From assembly GCA_964365905.1 (NCBI GenBank), contig CAYIRQ010000003.1, positions 1-26,916 of the forward strand: DNA of 26,916 bases, written 5' to 3'. The notes below the pieces were generated by a model that was not told where the DNA came from, did not search any database, and worked only from the letters and a program-made list of their open reading frames with translations. The stretch's first letter is position 1; every line of letters starts with the position of its first letter. Source of the stretch: CAYIRQ01 sp964365905. Lineage in GTDB: Bacteria > Patescibacteriota > Gracilibacteria > Peribacterales > Peribacteraceae. Shown here one piece after another: positions 11,728 through 18,633 of the stretch. The position numbers and the translations under genes were made by a program.

Positions 11728-12945
11728 ATGAAATCCATTCTGCGCAACGTCGCTCGAGTACTCATCTCCCTTCTGAGCTTCGCGTTTCTCGCGGTTCCCG
11801 GTGCAGCAGCACAGGGTAGCGGCATCACAGGCATGAGGCTCACGACGGTTCCCAATGCGGTGACCGTGGAATGGGAAGCCTCTGCAGGAGTCTCCGTAAC
11901 GCACTACTACGTGTACTACGCAAAACAGTCGCTCCTCGAGAATAACGGCCGCTTCGATGGGAAGGAGCCGACGGTCGGCTCTGAGACCTCGCTCGTTCTC
12001 CTCGACCTCAAGAATCGCGGATTCAGAGATGGCGAAACGATCTACGTGACGGTCACCGCTGTGAATGATCTTGGGAATGAAATGATCGTCTTTGGGGAAG
12101 AGAAGAGCATAGCAGTGCAGGTTCCCGGAACGACTGCAGTGCAGCCCGCGCATAACGCTCCCGGAGATCCGTCGGCACTCGAGCATGCAATCGCTCTCAG
12201 TCTCACGACCGTCACACTGCACTTTTCGCAGCCCGTCACCATCCCGAGCGAGAATCCATCCGAACACTTCACCGTCGTCGAGGAAGCAACGGGGCGTCCC
12301 GTTGCCGTCGTGAGCGCGCAGATCCAGGGACAGGACGTGATCCTCACCACCCTCCCCATGACCACTCGCTCCCGCTATACCGTAACGGTTGCAGCTTCAG
12401 TGACTGCGACCGATGGCACGCCGGTGGATGCCGAGAAGCGTTCCGCAGCATTCATCGCGCGAGGCGAAGAGCCGGAAGTAACGGCGCCTGCACCAACGCA
12501 ACCTTCGTCAACACCGACTGTTCCAGTACAACCGGAACCCACCGTCATACTTCCTCCGCCGGATACAACGCCTCCGGAGCCTCCGCGGACTCTCACGCTC
12601 CGGAAGACCCTGCAGAAGAATGGGTCCTACACGGTGCATGCTTCCTGGGGTGCGAGCATCAATAGCGCCGGTGATCTCGACGCCTACCGCGTTTACGAGA
12701 GCGGTGATCGCGGCGCGAGCTTCGTCGGCCCGACCGCACTCACGGCAACCGTCACGAGCACGACACTCACCGATGTTCCTCCGGGAACACTCACTCTGAA
12801 GATTTCCTCAGTGGATCGGGTTGGGAATGAATCCACAGGAATCATCGAAACGATTGTTCTCCCGGAAACGGGCGCCGCGCTCACGCTCTGGCTGAGCGCA
12901 ACGGGTGCATGGGCGATCGCGAAGCGAAGGAAGAATTCAAGGTAG
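11728..12945 (+). CDS. Secreted Ig-like/fibronectin-domain protein with LPETG sorting signal
   Basis: A 405-aa exoprotein. It starts with a signal peptide (MKSILRNVARVLISLLSFAFLAV, cleavage expected around AAAQG, residue 27-30). A fibronectin-III-like domain spans about 32-130 (MRLTTVPNAVTVEWEAS, THYYVYYAK, TIYVTVTAVNDLGNE). An Ig-like domain of the SbsA type spans about 150-255 (VTLHFSQPVTIPSENPSEHF, SRYTVTVAASVTATDGTPV). A proline/threonine-rich linker (about 260-290) and a second fibronectin-III-like domain (about 293-370; AYRVYESGDRGASF, TLKISSVDRVGNES) follow. The C-terminus is a textbook sortase tail: LPETG, about 16 hydrophobic residues, then KRRKNSR. Wall or surface anchoring by a sortase is inferred; no sortase gene is in the window. 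It may act in adhesion to other cells. Confidence 0.88.
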   Translation: MKSILRNVARVLISLLSFAFLAVPGAAAQGSGITGMRLTTVPNAVTVEWEASAGVSVTHYYVYYAKQSLLENNGRFDGKEPTVGSETSLVLLDLKNRGFRDGETIYVTVTAVNDLGNEMIVFGEEKSIAVQVPGTTAVQPAHNAPGDPSALEHAIALSLTTVTLHFSQPVTIPSENPSEHFTVVEEATGRPVAVVSAQIQGQDVILTTLPMTTRSRYTVTVAASVTATDGTPVDAEKRSAAFIARGEEPEVTAPAPTQPSSTPTVPVQPEPTVILPPPDTTPPEPPRTLTLRKTLQKNGSYTVHASWGASINSAGDLDAYRVYESGDRGASFVGPTALTATVTSTTLTDVPPGTLTLKISSVDRVGNESTGIIETIVLPETGAALTLWLSATGAWAIAKRRKNSR

Positions 12946-12961
12946 ATTTTTCGACATAAAA

Positions 12962-13096
12962 AGAAAGCAATCCTCGTTCCGGAAGATCCACAAGTTCCTG
13001 TGGAGGCTCCTCAATCTCCCATGGAATATTTGCGAGAGGCAAACCATATATGCGTTCCCAGTGATTTGTATCGGCTGCCTGAGGTGAAAGCTTCAT
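12962..13096 (-). pseudogene. Truncated class I SAM methyltransferase (N-terminal fragment)
   Basis: The first ~44 residues contain NHWERIYGLPLANIPWE and EPPQELVDLPERG, which resemble the N-terminal lid region of class I methyltransferases (W..RY.....PWE...P..EL). The glycine-rich SAM-binding motif that should follow is missing: the frame runs instead into the antisense of the LPETG gene end and stops at 12881. The 5' end still has a TACACT box ending 7 nt before the ATG. The stated left end marks where the family resemblance stops. I read it as the remnant of a gene cut by a deletion. The match is short, so the family call is moderate. Confidence 0.45.
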
Positions 13097-13139
13097 AACA
13101 ACCAGTGTATCGTCTCTCAGTATTCTCCATTCTCAATTT

Positions 13140-13586
13140 TTAATCATCAATTTGCAGCTCCCACCCCTCCCCCACCCCCTCCTCCCCCAGAAATCCCTCA
13201 TTCACTTCAAGCGCATATTTCGCGCGTTTACCAGAAGAATACGTCATGCAGGGATCACGCTCGCAGGGCACCATCGATTTCGCACTCATGAATTTGCCCT
13301 GCGCATCGAAGAAGAGGATATCGAGCGGAATCAGTGTGTTCTTCATCCAGAAGCTGAGCACGCGCGGTTCCGTGAAGATGAAAAGCATGCCGCTGTCGCT
13401 CGCAAGCTCCGTCCTCCCCATGAGTCCCTGCGCCTGTTCGTGCGGTTCATCCGCGATCTCCACCCAGAGGGAAATCATGCGTGACTCATCCGTCAGCTCC
13501 ACACGGCTCAGCCCTGAACGGTTCTGCTGGCATGCAACGAGAAAAACTGAAAGAAGCGCGATAAGAAAATATCTCAGAGAAGTCAT
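13140..13586 (-). CDS. DUF192 family lipoprotein
   Basis: The 148-aa protein has a lipoprotein signal peptide (YFLIALLSVFLVACQQ, lipobox LVAC with Cys19). A DUF192 domain follows: ISLWVEIADEPHEQAQGLMGRTELASDSGMLFIF (39-72), LSFWMKNTLIPLDILFFDAQGKF (77-99) and the KYALEVNEGF end. DUF192 proteins are small secreted or membrane-attached proteins of unknown biochemical role, common in bacteria and haloarchaea. The ATG overlaps the stop codon of the upstream ArsR-like gene (ATGA-type overlap), so the two form an operon. A 22-bp operator-like repeat lies 3 bp upstream of its ATG. Confidence 0.9.
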   Translation of the reverse strand: MTSLRYFLIALLSVFLVACQQNRSGLSRVELTDESRMISLWVEIADEPHEQAQGLMGRTELASDSGMLFIFTEPRVLSFWMKNTLIPLDILFFDAQGKFMSAKSMVPCERDPCMTYSSGKRAKYALEVNEGFLGEEGVGEGWELQIDD

Positions 13587-13852
13587 TCCAATGTTCTTAA
13601 GAACTTGAGAACATTTCTTGCGCGTGAAGAAAGGGTATGTCGAACAGCTGCACCTTCATGTCGCTTTTGTACGAGACCAGCAATCGATAATCTCCGGACA
13701 TGCTCCGCTATGGTCTTAAAATTCACTCGAAGAACACTGGAAATTTCAGTGAGTGAAAGTCCCGGCATTTTCTGCAAGAGCAAAGCAATTTCTAAGCGCC
13801 TGTGATTGGCAACCCCTTTCATAATGCCTTCCAGCTCTTTTTTGCTTTTCAT
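13583..13852 (-). CDS. ArsR-like winged-helix transcriptional regulator, 89 aa
   Basis: A small DNA-binding protein with a winged helix-turn-helix: MKGVANHRRLEIALLLQKMPGLSLTEISSVLRVNFKTIAEHVRRLSIAGLV matches the ArsR/HxlR-like pattern, with recognition helix about residues 46-60 (VNFKTIAEHVRRLSIAG) and wing QKRHEGAAVRHTLS. No metal-binding cysteines are present, so it is not a classical metal sensor. The start is taken at the ATG at 13852, since TATGAT ends 7 nt upstream. It heads an operon with the DUF192 lipoprotein. Identical 22-bp dyads upstream of the gene and inside its 3' end suggest it regulates itself and its neighbour. Confidence 0.85.
   Translation of the reverse strand: MKSKKELEGIMKGVANHRRLEIALLLQKMPGLSLTEISSVLRVNFKTIAEHVRRLSIAGLVQKRHEGAAVRHTLSSRARNVLKFLRTLE
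13590..13611. promoter_or_regulatory. 22-bp dyad, copy 1 (before DUF192 gene)
   Basis: Identical over 22 bp to copy 2 at 13887-13908; core GTTCTTAAGAAC is a perfect palindrome. This copy is part of the regulator's last codons and lies 3 bp upstream of the DUF192 ATG. In this copy the dyad extends to 24 bp (ATGTTCT...GAACAT). Confidence 0.7.
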
Positions 13853-13859
13853 CGCAATG

Positions 13860-13865
13860 ATCATA
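13860..13865 (-). promoter_or_regulatory. -10 box of the regulator gene
   Basis: TATGAT (5 of 6) ends 7 nt before the ATG at 13852. The -35 region 16-18 bp upstream is weak (TTAGAT), and the 22-bp dyad begins close to it, compatible with repression or activation. Confidence 0.5.
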
Positions 13866-13886
13866 CATCAATGCACAACAATATCT

Positions 13887-13908
13887 AATGTTCTTAAGAA
13901 CTTGAGAA
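13887..13908. promoter_or_regulatory. 22-bp dyad, copy 2 (upstream of the regulator)
   Basis: Same 22 bp as copy 1, with the perfect 12-bp palindrome GTTCTTAAGAAC. It sits about 35 bp upstream of the regulator ATG, near the expected -35, and 12 bp past the recR stop. Confidence 0.7.
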
Positions 13909-13920
13909 TGTAGTCTTTTC

Positions 13921-14520
13921 CTATAGTTCCCTCCTTCCAGCAACTGCTTCCCGCAACGTTCCCTGATCGGCAAATTCGATATCAGCACCCATCGGGAGAC
14001 CATGCGCGAGGCGGGTGATTTTGGGGACGGAATTCGCGAGCTGCTGCTTCAGGAACGTCGCAGTTGCCTCCCCCTCCGTATCAGGATCGGTTGCGATGAT
14101 GAGCTCACGAACCTTTCCCCTGCGGCAACGATCCACGAGTTCTCGCAACTTGAGCTGCTCCGGTCCCATGCCATCGATCGGGGAAAGCACGCCATGGAGC
14201 ACGTGATATACACCCTGGTATCCCGACTTCTCAAACGCAACGACATCGAGTGGTTCCTCGACAACGAGAATCATCGCGGGATCCCGACTCCGATCACTAC
14301 AAATTGGGCACTCCTCCTGCACGGATACCATCTGACACGTGCTGCAATAGAGAAGCTCTCCTTTGAGATCGAGGAGCGCTTTCCCAAGGGCCTCCGGGTT
14401 CGCTCGACTGCTCCGGAGGAGATGGAAGGTGAGACGCTCCGCGGATTTCGGCCCAATCCCGGGGAGCTTGCTGAATTCCTCGATGACCTTGCGGATCTGG
14501 GGGGGGAGGAGAGGCTGCAT
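13921..14520 (-). CDS. recR: Recombination protein RecR
   Basis: RecR acts with RecO (and RecF) to load RecA at gaps in DNA. The 199-aa product is full-length: helix-hairpin-helix region (FSKLPGIGPKSAERLTFHLL, residues 16-35), a C4 zinc finger (C59, C62, C71, C74), then a Toprim domain (ILVVEEPLDVVAFEKSGYQGVYHVLHG and ELIIATDPDTEGEATA), and the C-terminal Walker-like region (RLAHGLPMGADIEFADQGTL). A TATCCT box ends 9 nt before the ATG. smpB lies upstream on the same strand across a 93-bp repeat-filled gap. Confidence 0.97.
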   Translation of the reverse strand: MQPLLPPQIRKVIEEFSKLPGIGPKSAERLTFHLLRSSRANPEALGKALLDLKGELLYCSTCQMVSVQEECPICSDRSRDPAMILVVEEPLDVVAFEKSGYQGVYHVLHGVLSPIDGMGPEQLKLRELVDRCRRGKVRELIIATDPDTEGEATATFLKQQLANSVPKITRLAHGLPMGADIEFADQGTLREAVAGRREL

Positions 14521-14528
14521 CTCGAAAG

Positions 14529-14606
14529 AAGGATACCGAAGAAACCGAAGAAACCGAAGAAACTGGCGATGAGCTTCCTCGGACTCTTCGGACTCCTCGG
14601 AGTCAT
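14529..14606. repeat. Two tracts of 9-bp repeats between smpB and recR
   Basis: GAAGAAACC units (three copies, 14538-14564) are followed by TCCTCGGAC/TCTTCGGAC/TCCTCGGAG units (14575-14600). The two tracts are partly complementary (CGAAGA with TCTTCG) and could fold on each other. They fill the smpB-recR spacer, and the recR -10 (14530-14535) lies at its edge. Confidence 0.65.
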
Positions 14607-14613
14607 TGGATTC

Positions 14614-15054
14614 TTACACTTCGTCGCCTCTCCTCAGTCTCCTCTCCACTTCCCTCTCCTTGATCTTCTGTCTCTTGTCCCCCTTTTTTTTTCCGCGGCC
14701 GAGCCCAAGAAGAACTTTGATCATGCGACCGGAACGCACTTCGAGTGGAAGAATCGTCATGCCTTTCTCGGCTAAAGCGCCAAGGAGACGATCGCGCTCT
14801 CCCGCTTTAAGGAGGAGTTCGCGGTCGCGCTCAGGATCATACCCATCGAGTCCTGAAGCATATTTATAAGGTTGGATTTTTGAGTGTTTGAGCAACGGCT
14901 TCCCTCCAAGGAAAGAAACATACGCTCCAGAGAGATGCATGCCTCCACCCCGTGCCGATTTCACCTCCTGCCCCGTGAGAATGATCCCCGCTTCGATCGT
15001 CTCGACGATTTCATAATCGAAGCGCGCGCGGCGGTTTTGAGCGACGACCTTCAT
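14614..15054 (-). CDS. smpB: SsrA-binding protein SmpB
   Basis: SmpB binds tmRNA and delivers it to stalled ribosomes for trans-translation. The sequence has the OB-fold core: AQNRRARFDYEIVETIEAGIILTGQEVKSARGG (5-37), LSGAYVSFLGGKPLLKHSKIQPYKYAS (41-67), DPERDRELLLKAGERDRLLGAL, and the basic C-terminal tail (GRGKKKGDKRQKIKEREVERRLRR), which enters the ribosome A site. It is 146 aa, normal length. The ATG lies 7 nt after a TACACT box. ssrA is not seen in this window. Confidence 0.97.
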   Translation of the reverse strand: MKVVAQNRRARFDYEIVETIEAGIILTGQEVKSARGGGMHLSGAYVSFLGGKPLLKHSKIQPYKYASGLDGYDPERDRELLLKAGERDRLLGALAEKGMTILPLEVRSGRMIKVLLGLGRGKKKGDKRQKIKEREVERRLRRGDEV

Positions 15055-15113
15055 GCAGAGGAGTGTAGCTCCGAAACTGCGCTCCTTGACAGGGGTGATA
15101 GCATACCCCTCCT

Positions 15114-15425
15114 ATGCTCACGACTGATATCACGCAAGGCATCGGAGTTGCCCAGGGCATCGTGGAGGAAGAACTGCATCGCCAGAATCCCTCGCTCCCC
15201 CTCCCCCTCTCTCTCCACACAACCTTCGCGCAGTGCAACCTCCAGGATGGCCCTCAGTTCCTCTGCAACATCACAGGGAAATTGAAAGATGCTCACGGGC
15301 TTTCGGATGAGCAGAGGCAGCAACTCTGGGCAAATACCTCACGAGCCATGTCGCAATCCATCTACGTCGATCACCTTGTGCGGGAGATTGCTGGCGAAAT
15401 ACATATGATCACTATCACCGGCTGA
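15114..15425 (+). CDS. Small hypothetical protein, 103 aa
   Basis: I do not recognise it. It is soluble, with a proline/leucine-rich stretch (NPSLPLPLSLHTTF) and a middle of mixed polarity (GKLKDAHGLSDEQRQQLWANTSRAM). It is divergent from smpB. A perfect TTGACA lies at 15086-15091, but no -10 sits at 16-18 bp from it; TAGCAT ends 9 nt before the ATG and lies within an inverted repeat GGGGT/ACCCC. It probably forms a unit with the next small gene 14 bp downstream. Confidence 0.45.
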   Translation: MLTTDITQGIGVAQGIVEEELHRQNPSLPLPLSLHTTFAQCNLQDGPQFLCNITGKLKDAHGLSDEQRQQLWANTSRAMSQSIYVDHLVREIAGEIHMITITG

Positions 15426-15439
15426 TTGCTCCTGCAGAC

Positions 15440-15856
15440 ATGCACGTACAAAATGCCTTCAGTAACAATCAGACACTCGGCACAGTCCAGGATCAACTCT
15501 GGAAACAAGCCGGCATTCACCGTCATGAGGTTGATCCAGAAATGCTGCTAAGCAGCCTCCAGATCACCCTCTGGGAAGCAAGGAATATTCTGCAGAAAAC
15601 AATCGATGCACTGGGCGTAGACTTCACCGTCCCGAAAGATTTCGGCAGTCGTGCCGATGAGCCATGGAATCAGCTGGAAACTGTCAACGACATCATCCGT
15701 CACGTCCGGAACGCATGGGCACGGGAACAGGCAGTGAAAAGTGTTAGGCAAGTACAAGGGAGGCCATTCCCAAACATACCAGAAGGCTTGCTGATACTAA
15801 GCGAGGGAGAGATTGGCTTCGTTCCTTTAAAAAGAGATACCCCAGAATCGCAGTGA
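15440..15856 (+). CDS. Hypothetical protein, 138 aa, overlapping the convergent DMT gene
   Basis: I do not recognise it. The sequence looks like a small helical soluble protein (TVQDQLWKQAGIHRHEVDPEMLLSSLQ, EARNILQKTIDALGVDF, ETVNDIIRHVRNAWAREQAVKS). Its last ~37 codons overlap by 113 bp the end of the convergent permease, which has a complete last TM there. So either the overlap is real or this gene is truncated or extended at its 3' end. It follows the 103-aa unknown by 14 bp with no promoter seen, so the two may be co-transcribed. Confidence 0.45.
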   Translation: MHVQNAFSNNQTLGTVQDQLWKQAGIHRHEVDPEMLLSSLQITLWEARNILQKTIDALGVDFTVPKDFGSRADEPWNQLETVNDIIRHVRNAWAREQAVKSVRQVQGRPFPNIPEGLLILSEGEIGFVPLKRDTPESQ

Positions 15857-16580
15857 TGAGCACACTCGTGCGCTTCACGGATACGACGTATGCGGAAGGG
15901 CCCGCGAGAAGCGCTGCAGCGGTGAAGTACTCCTGCACGAGGAGCACAGTCGCCATGCTCAGCACGATGAAGAGAGTCCGTGAACTCCACTCCACGTTCT
16001 TCCAGGTGCGAAGGGATACCACTGCATTGACGATCAAACTCGCCGTCATGGAAAGACCGATGAGTGCCCATGGCTCCGGGAAGAGGTGGAGGACGGCAGC
16101 AACGATCGCTGCGTTTGCCCCAAAGATGATCGCCCCTGCGAGGACCATCCATGGACCTCTCTCCCGCCAGGCGTTCCACCGCTCGTGATAGAGCACGAAG
16201 AGACCGATCGTGGTGAGGATCACCCCAAGGATGCCCCCACTGCTGAACTCCTCTCCAAAGAAAAGCGCCGCGACCAAGAGCGTTACGAAGCTTGAGAGCC
16301 CAAAGAGCGGTTTCACGAGCGTCACCTCCGTCCCATGCACCGCGGCCGTGAGCATCCGTGAGACGAAGGGATTGATGAGAAACGGGAAAATCAGGTACGC
16401 CCTCCACCACCAGGCATCCCACGGATAATCGACAGTGGCCGATATGAAAAGAAGAAGAAATGGCCCCGCGATGAACTGCATCGACGTCACCACCCCGTTC
16501 GGAATTCCCCTGCTCGCGCGGCCGAAGATCCAGAGGAGTGCGTAGAAGACGGCCGCGAGGAAGGCGTAGAGGAACCACAT
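15744..16580 (-). CDS. EamA/DMT-superfamily permease
   Basis: The 278-aa protein shows about ten hydrophobic segments arranged as two five-TM halves, as in EamA (RhaT/YdcZ) drug/metabolite transporters, e.g. FLYAFLAAVFYALLWIFGR, LVKPLFGLSSFVTLLVAALFFGEEF, and in the second half the matching SVKRTSVLITAILGYLFLKERS followed by VSASLLVCLGMASLVLA. The helix-ending motif GEEF/KER is typical. Substrate unknown. The ATG is 7 nt after a TATCCT box. It is convergent with the 138-aa unknown, overlapping by 113 bp, and divergent from sufC. Confidence 0.88.
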   Translation of the reverse strand: MWFLYAFLAAVFYALLWIFGRASRGIPNGVVTSMQFIAGPFLLLFISATVDYPWDAWWWRAYLIFPFLINPFVSRMLTAAVHGTEVTLVKPLFGLSSFVTLLVAALFFGEEFSSGGILGVILTTIGLFVLYHERWNAWRERGPWMVLAGAIIFGANAAIVAAVLHLFPEPWALIGLSMTASLIVNAVVSLRTWKNVEWSSRTLFIVLSMATVLLVQEYFTAAALLAGPSAYVVSVKRTSVLITAILGYLFLKERSQSLPRLVSASLLVCLGMASLVLA

Positions 16581-16626
16581 GGGAAGAAGGATAGCGAAGA
16601 ATGAGAAGATGACGAGGAGTACGACG

Positions 16627-17481
16627 ATGAAAGAAGGTAGAATTGCGACAACATCCTCGTACTCTTCGTACTCCTCTCACTCCTTGTCCTCCCTTCTCCA
16701 CATCTCCGACCTCCACGTCACCATAGAGGGCAAAGAGATCCTTCACGGTGTCTCTCTCGAAGTGAGAGAAGGCGAAGTACACGCGATCATGGGGCCGAAT
16801 GGTTCGGGGAAGTCCACACTGGTGAACACACTCATGGGGCATCCGAAGTACGCCGTCACCAAAGGAACGGCGACATTCCTTGGCAATGACCTCCTTGCCA
16901 TGAAGCCCGACGAACGCGCGCGCGCCGGGCTCTTCCTCGCATTTCAATATCCCAAAGAGATTGCGGGCGTGAGCCTGCGCTCCTTCCTCTTCGCTGCGTA
17001 CACGACTCAAATGCAGGCGCGTGATCCACAGTGGAAGAAACTTTCCCCGCTCCAATTCCGGAACATCCTCGAGGAAGCCTTGCGAAGCCTCAACATGGAT
17101 CCCGCGCTCGCCGAGCGCTCTGTGAATCAGGGATTCAGCGGCGGCGAGAAGAAGAAGGCGGAAATCCTCCAGCTCACGGTGCTGCAACCTCTCCTCGCGC
17201 TCCTCGATGAGACGGATTCCGGTCTCGACGTCGACGCTCTGAAAATCGTTGCGGAAGGAGTGAACGCGCTTCGCATCACTCGTCCCAGCCCCAGCCCAAA
17301 CCCCAGCCCTTTTTCCGCGCTCCTCGTGACCCACTACGCGCGCATCCTGCACCATCTCAAGCCCGACAAGGTGCACGTGATGATCGCGGGCAACATCAAG
17401 GAAAGCGGAGGGGCGGAACTTGCGGAGAAATTGGAGAAAGAAGGATATGGGACTTATGCTCAAATTTCCCTGGAAGGATGA
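16627..17481 (+). CDS. sufC: Fe-S cluster assembly ATPase SufC
   Basis: SufC is the ABC-type ATPase of the SUF system and works with SufB/SufD to build Fe-S clusters in the cytoplasm. Landmarks (start taken at the ATG at 16627): Walker A GPNGSGKST at about residues 57-65, the SufC-typical LFLAFQYPKEIAGVSLRSFL, signature SGGEKKKAE, Walker B LLALLDETDSGLDVDAL and the H-loop VTHYARIL. Two in-frame low-complexity insertions are visible. SSYSSYSSHSLSS lies near the N-terminus, before the normal start of the family (LLHISDLHVTIEGK). RPSPSPNPSPF lies just before the H-loop strand. The true start is uncertain; ATGs at 16579 and 16609 are also in frame. sufB and sufD are not adjacent. Confidence 0.92.
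   Translation: MKEGRIATTSSYSSYSSHSLSSLLHISDLHVTIEGKEILHGVSLEVREGEVHAIMGPNGSGKSTLVNTLMGHPKYAVTKGTATFLGNDLLAMKPDERARAGLFLAFQYPKEIAGVSLRSFLFAAYTTQMQARDPQWKKLSPLQFRNILEEALRSLNMDPALAERSVNQGFSGGEKKKAEILQLTVLQPLLALLDETDSGLDVDALKIVAEGVNALRITRPSPSPNPSPFSALLVTHYARILHHLKPDKVHVMIAGNIKESGGAELAEKLEKEGYGTYAQISLEG
17284..17310. repeat. CCCAGC-type low-complexity insertion in sufC
   Basis: CCCAGCCCCAGCCC followed by AAACCCCAGCCC encodes the SPSPNPSP loop between the Walker B helix and the H-loop strand. Its unit resembles the (AGGGCT)n and AACCC tracts at 3539-3596 and 22261-22316. Confidence 0.7.
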
Positions 17482-17553
17482 GAATCAAGAAAATGATTTT
17501 GACAGACAAAAAATCGGGAGTAGCCTCGAAATCAATGAACGGGTTGCACTCCA

Positions 17554-17757
17554 ATGACTGGCAAGGCAACGGAGGGTGTCCGAATAAACAAGAACGTCTT
17601 GGCACTGGCAAAAGGGCAAGAACGATTTGTTTTTCTCTATGACGATGAAAGTCGTGAGGCGCTTTATGAAGTACTCCATCGCTTTGCGGCAAATCCGGAA
17701 ATTAATTTCAATGAAAGAGATGAGGATCTGCTCCGCTCTAAAGCAGCGAGATTGTAA
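17554..17757 (+). CDS. Small conserved-looking protein, 67 aa
   Basis: A short protein with the pattern ALAKGQERFVFLYDDESREALYEVLHRFAANPEINF followed by a D/L/K-rich end. From memory, small proteins of this pattern (GEERYVFLYDD..R...L....ANPEL.F) occur in Planctomycetes and other environmental bacteria, without known function. The ATG at 17554 is the first in frame after an upstream stop. A TTGACA at 17499-17504 lies upstream with a poor -10 (TAGCCT, 16 bp). It follows sufC by 72 bp on the same strand. Confidence 0.6.
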   Translation: MTGKATEGVRINKNVLALAKGQERFVFLYDDESREALYEVLHRFAANPEINFNERDEDLLRSKAARL

Positions 17758-17835
17758 GATTGTACGTGAGTTCGAATAACCAAAGTCAACAAATCGCTTG
17801 TTCGGAGACGCTGTGTACGATAGCCTGACAAGGCC

Positions 17836-18582
17836 ATGGAACCCCCCACCCAAGACCGCACCCTCCACATCCGCCCGCCTCTCTGGCTTCCCATTGCCGT
17901 TGCGGCAGTTATCGGAGTGTTTTACGTCGGCGGCAAATTTGTGGAAACGCGCAGTGAGCCCGCAACGATCGCCGTGAGTGGGGAAGGCCGCGTCTTTGCA
18001 GTTCCGGATATCGCGGAGCTCAGCTTCGGTGCCCAAACGGGCCGTCAGCCAACTGCACAGGTTGCGATGGAGAAACTGCAAACTGCGATGAACGCCATTT
18101 TTGAAGCGGTGAAAGCGAAGGGAATCGAGGAGAAGGATATCCGCACGGAAAACCTCTACATGAACCCCGCGTACGACTGGACGGAGGGAGGGCAAATCCC
18201 GCGCGGCTTCGAAGCGAATCAGAGTCTCCGGGTGAAAATCCGCGATCTTACGAAGATCGGGGAAGTCCTGTCGGCGGCAACGACCGCAGGAGCGAATCAG
18301 GTGGGTGGCGTGACGTTCACGATTGACGACCCCGAAGAACTCCGCGCACAGGCGCGCGAGGAAGCGATCGCGCAGGCGAAAGAGAAGGCAGGAAAACTCG
18401 CCACATCGCTCGGGAAGCGCCTCGGCAAACTCCGCAGCTTCAACGAAGGATTTGGTGCCGTCCCGCCAATGTTCGAAAGCAGGATGATGATGGACGAGAT
18501 GGGAGGAGGCGGAGCCCTCCCCATCCCCGAGGGATCTCAGAAGATCAATGTGATGGTCACTCTCATCTACGAAGTACGATAA
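17836..18582 (+). CDS. SIMPL domain (DUF541) protein, membrane-anchored
   Basis: The 248-aa protein has one N-terminal membrane anchor (residues 16-33, LWLPIAVAAVIGVFYVGG) followed by an extracytoplasmic SIMPL domain: IAVSGEGRVFAVPDIAELSFGAQTG (45-69), MNAIFEAVKAKGIEEKDIRTENLYMNPAYDW, NQSLRVKIRDLTKIGEVLSAATTAGANQVGGVTF, AREEAIAQAKEKAGKLATSLG, and a final strand INVMVTLIYEVR. SIMPL proteins are poorly understood envelope proteins (E. coli YggE is linked to oxidative stress). A methionine-rich stretch, SRMMMDEMGGGG, precedes the last strand. The nearest -10 candidate (TACGAT) ends 14 nt before the ATG. Confidence 0.9.
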   Translation: MEPPTQDRTLHIRPPLWLPIAVAAVIGVFYVGGKFVETRSEPATIAVSGEGRVFAVPDIAELSFGAQTGRQPTAQVAMEKLQTAMNAIFEAVKAKGIEEKDIRTENLYMNPAYDWTEGGQIPRGFEANQSLRVKIRDLTKIGEVLSAATTAGANQVGGVTFTIDDPEELRAQAREEAIAQAKEKAGKLATSLGKRLGKLRSFNEGFGAVPPMFESRMMMDEMGGGGALPIPEGSQKINVMVTLIYEVR

Positions 18583-18584
18583 GA

Positions 18585-18611
18585 GTGACCCTGAGTCACA
18601 TCGAGGGTCAC
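18585..18611 (+). terminator. Hairpin after the SIMPL gene
   Basis: Arms GTGACCCT (18585-18592) and AGGGTCAC (18604-18611) are perfectly complementary with an 11-nt loop, directly behind the stop codon. No T-run follows, so Rho-independent termination is uncertain. Confidence 0.45.
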
Positions 18612-18633
18612 ACTGACCTATGAAGTGTGTTGA
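18605..18633 (+). pseudogene. Possible duplicated 3' tail of the SIMPL gene
   Basis: After the SIMPL stop, the next ~30 bp read VTLTYEVC-stop, closely matching the protein's own end VTLIYEVR-stop. The DNA is similar too (GTCACTCTCATCTACGAAGT versus GTCACACTGACCTATGAAGT). It looks like the relic of a duplicated or recombined gene end. It is short, so chance cannot be excluded. Confidence 0.3.

Noticed and set aside
15700..17463. 587-codon open frame on the minus strand
   Set aside because: It lies antisense to sufC and in another frame of the DMT gene; composition (R/H/G-rich) is that of a shadow frame.
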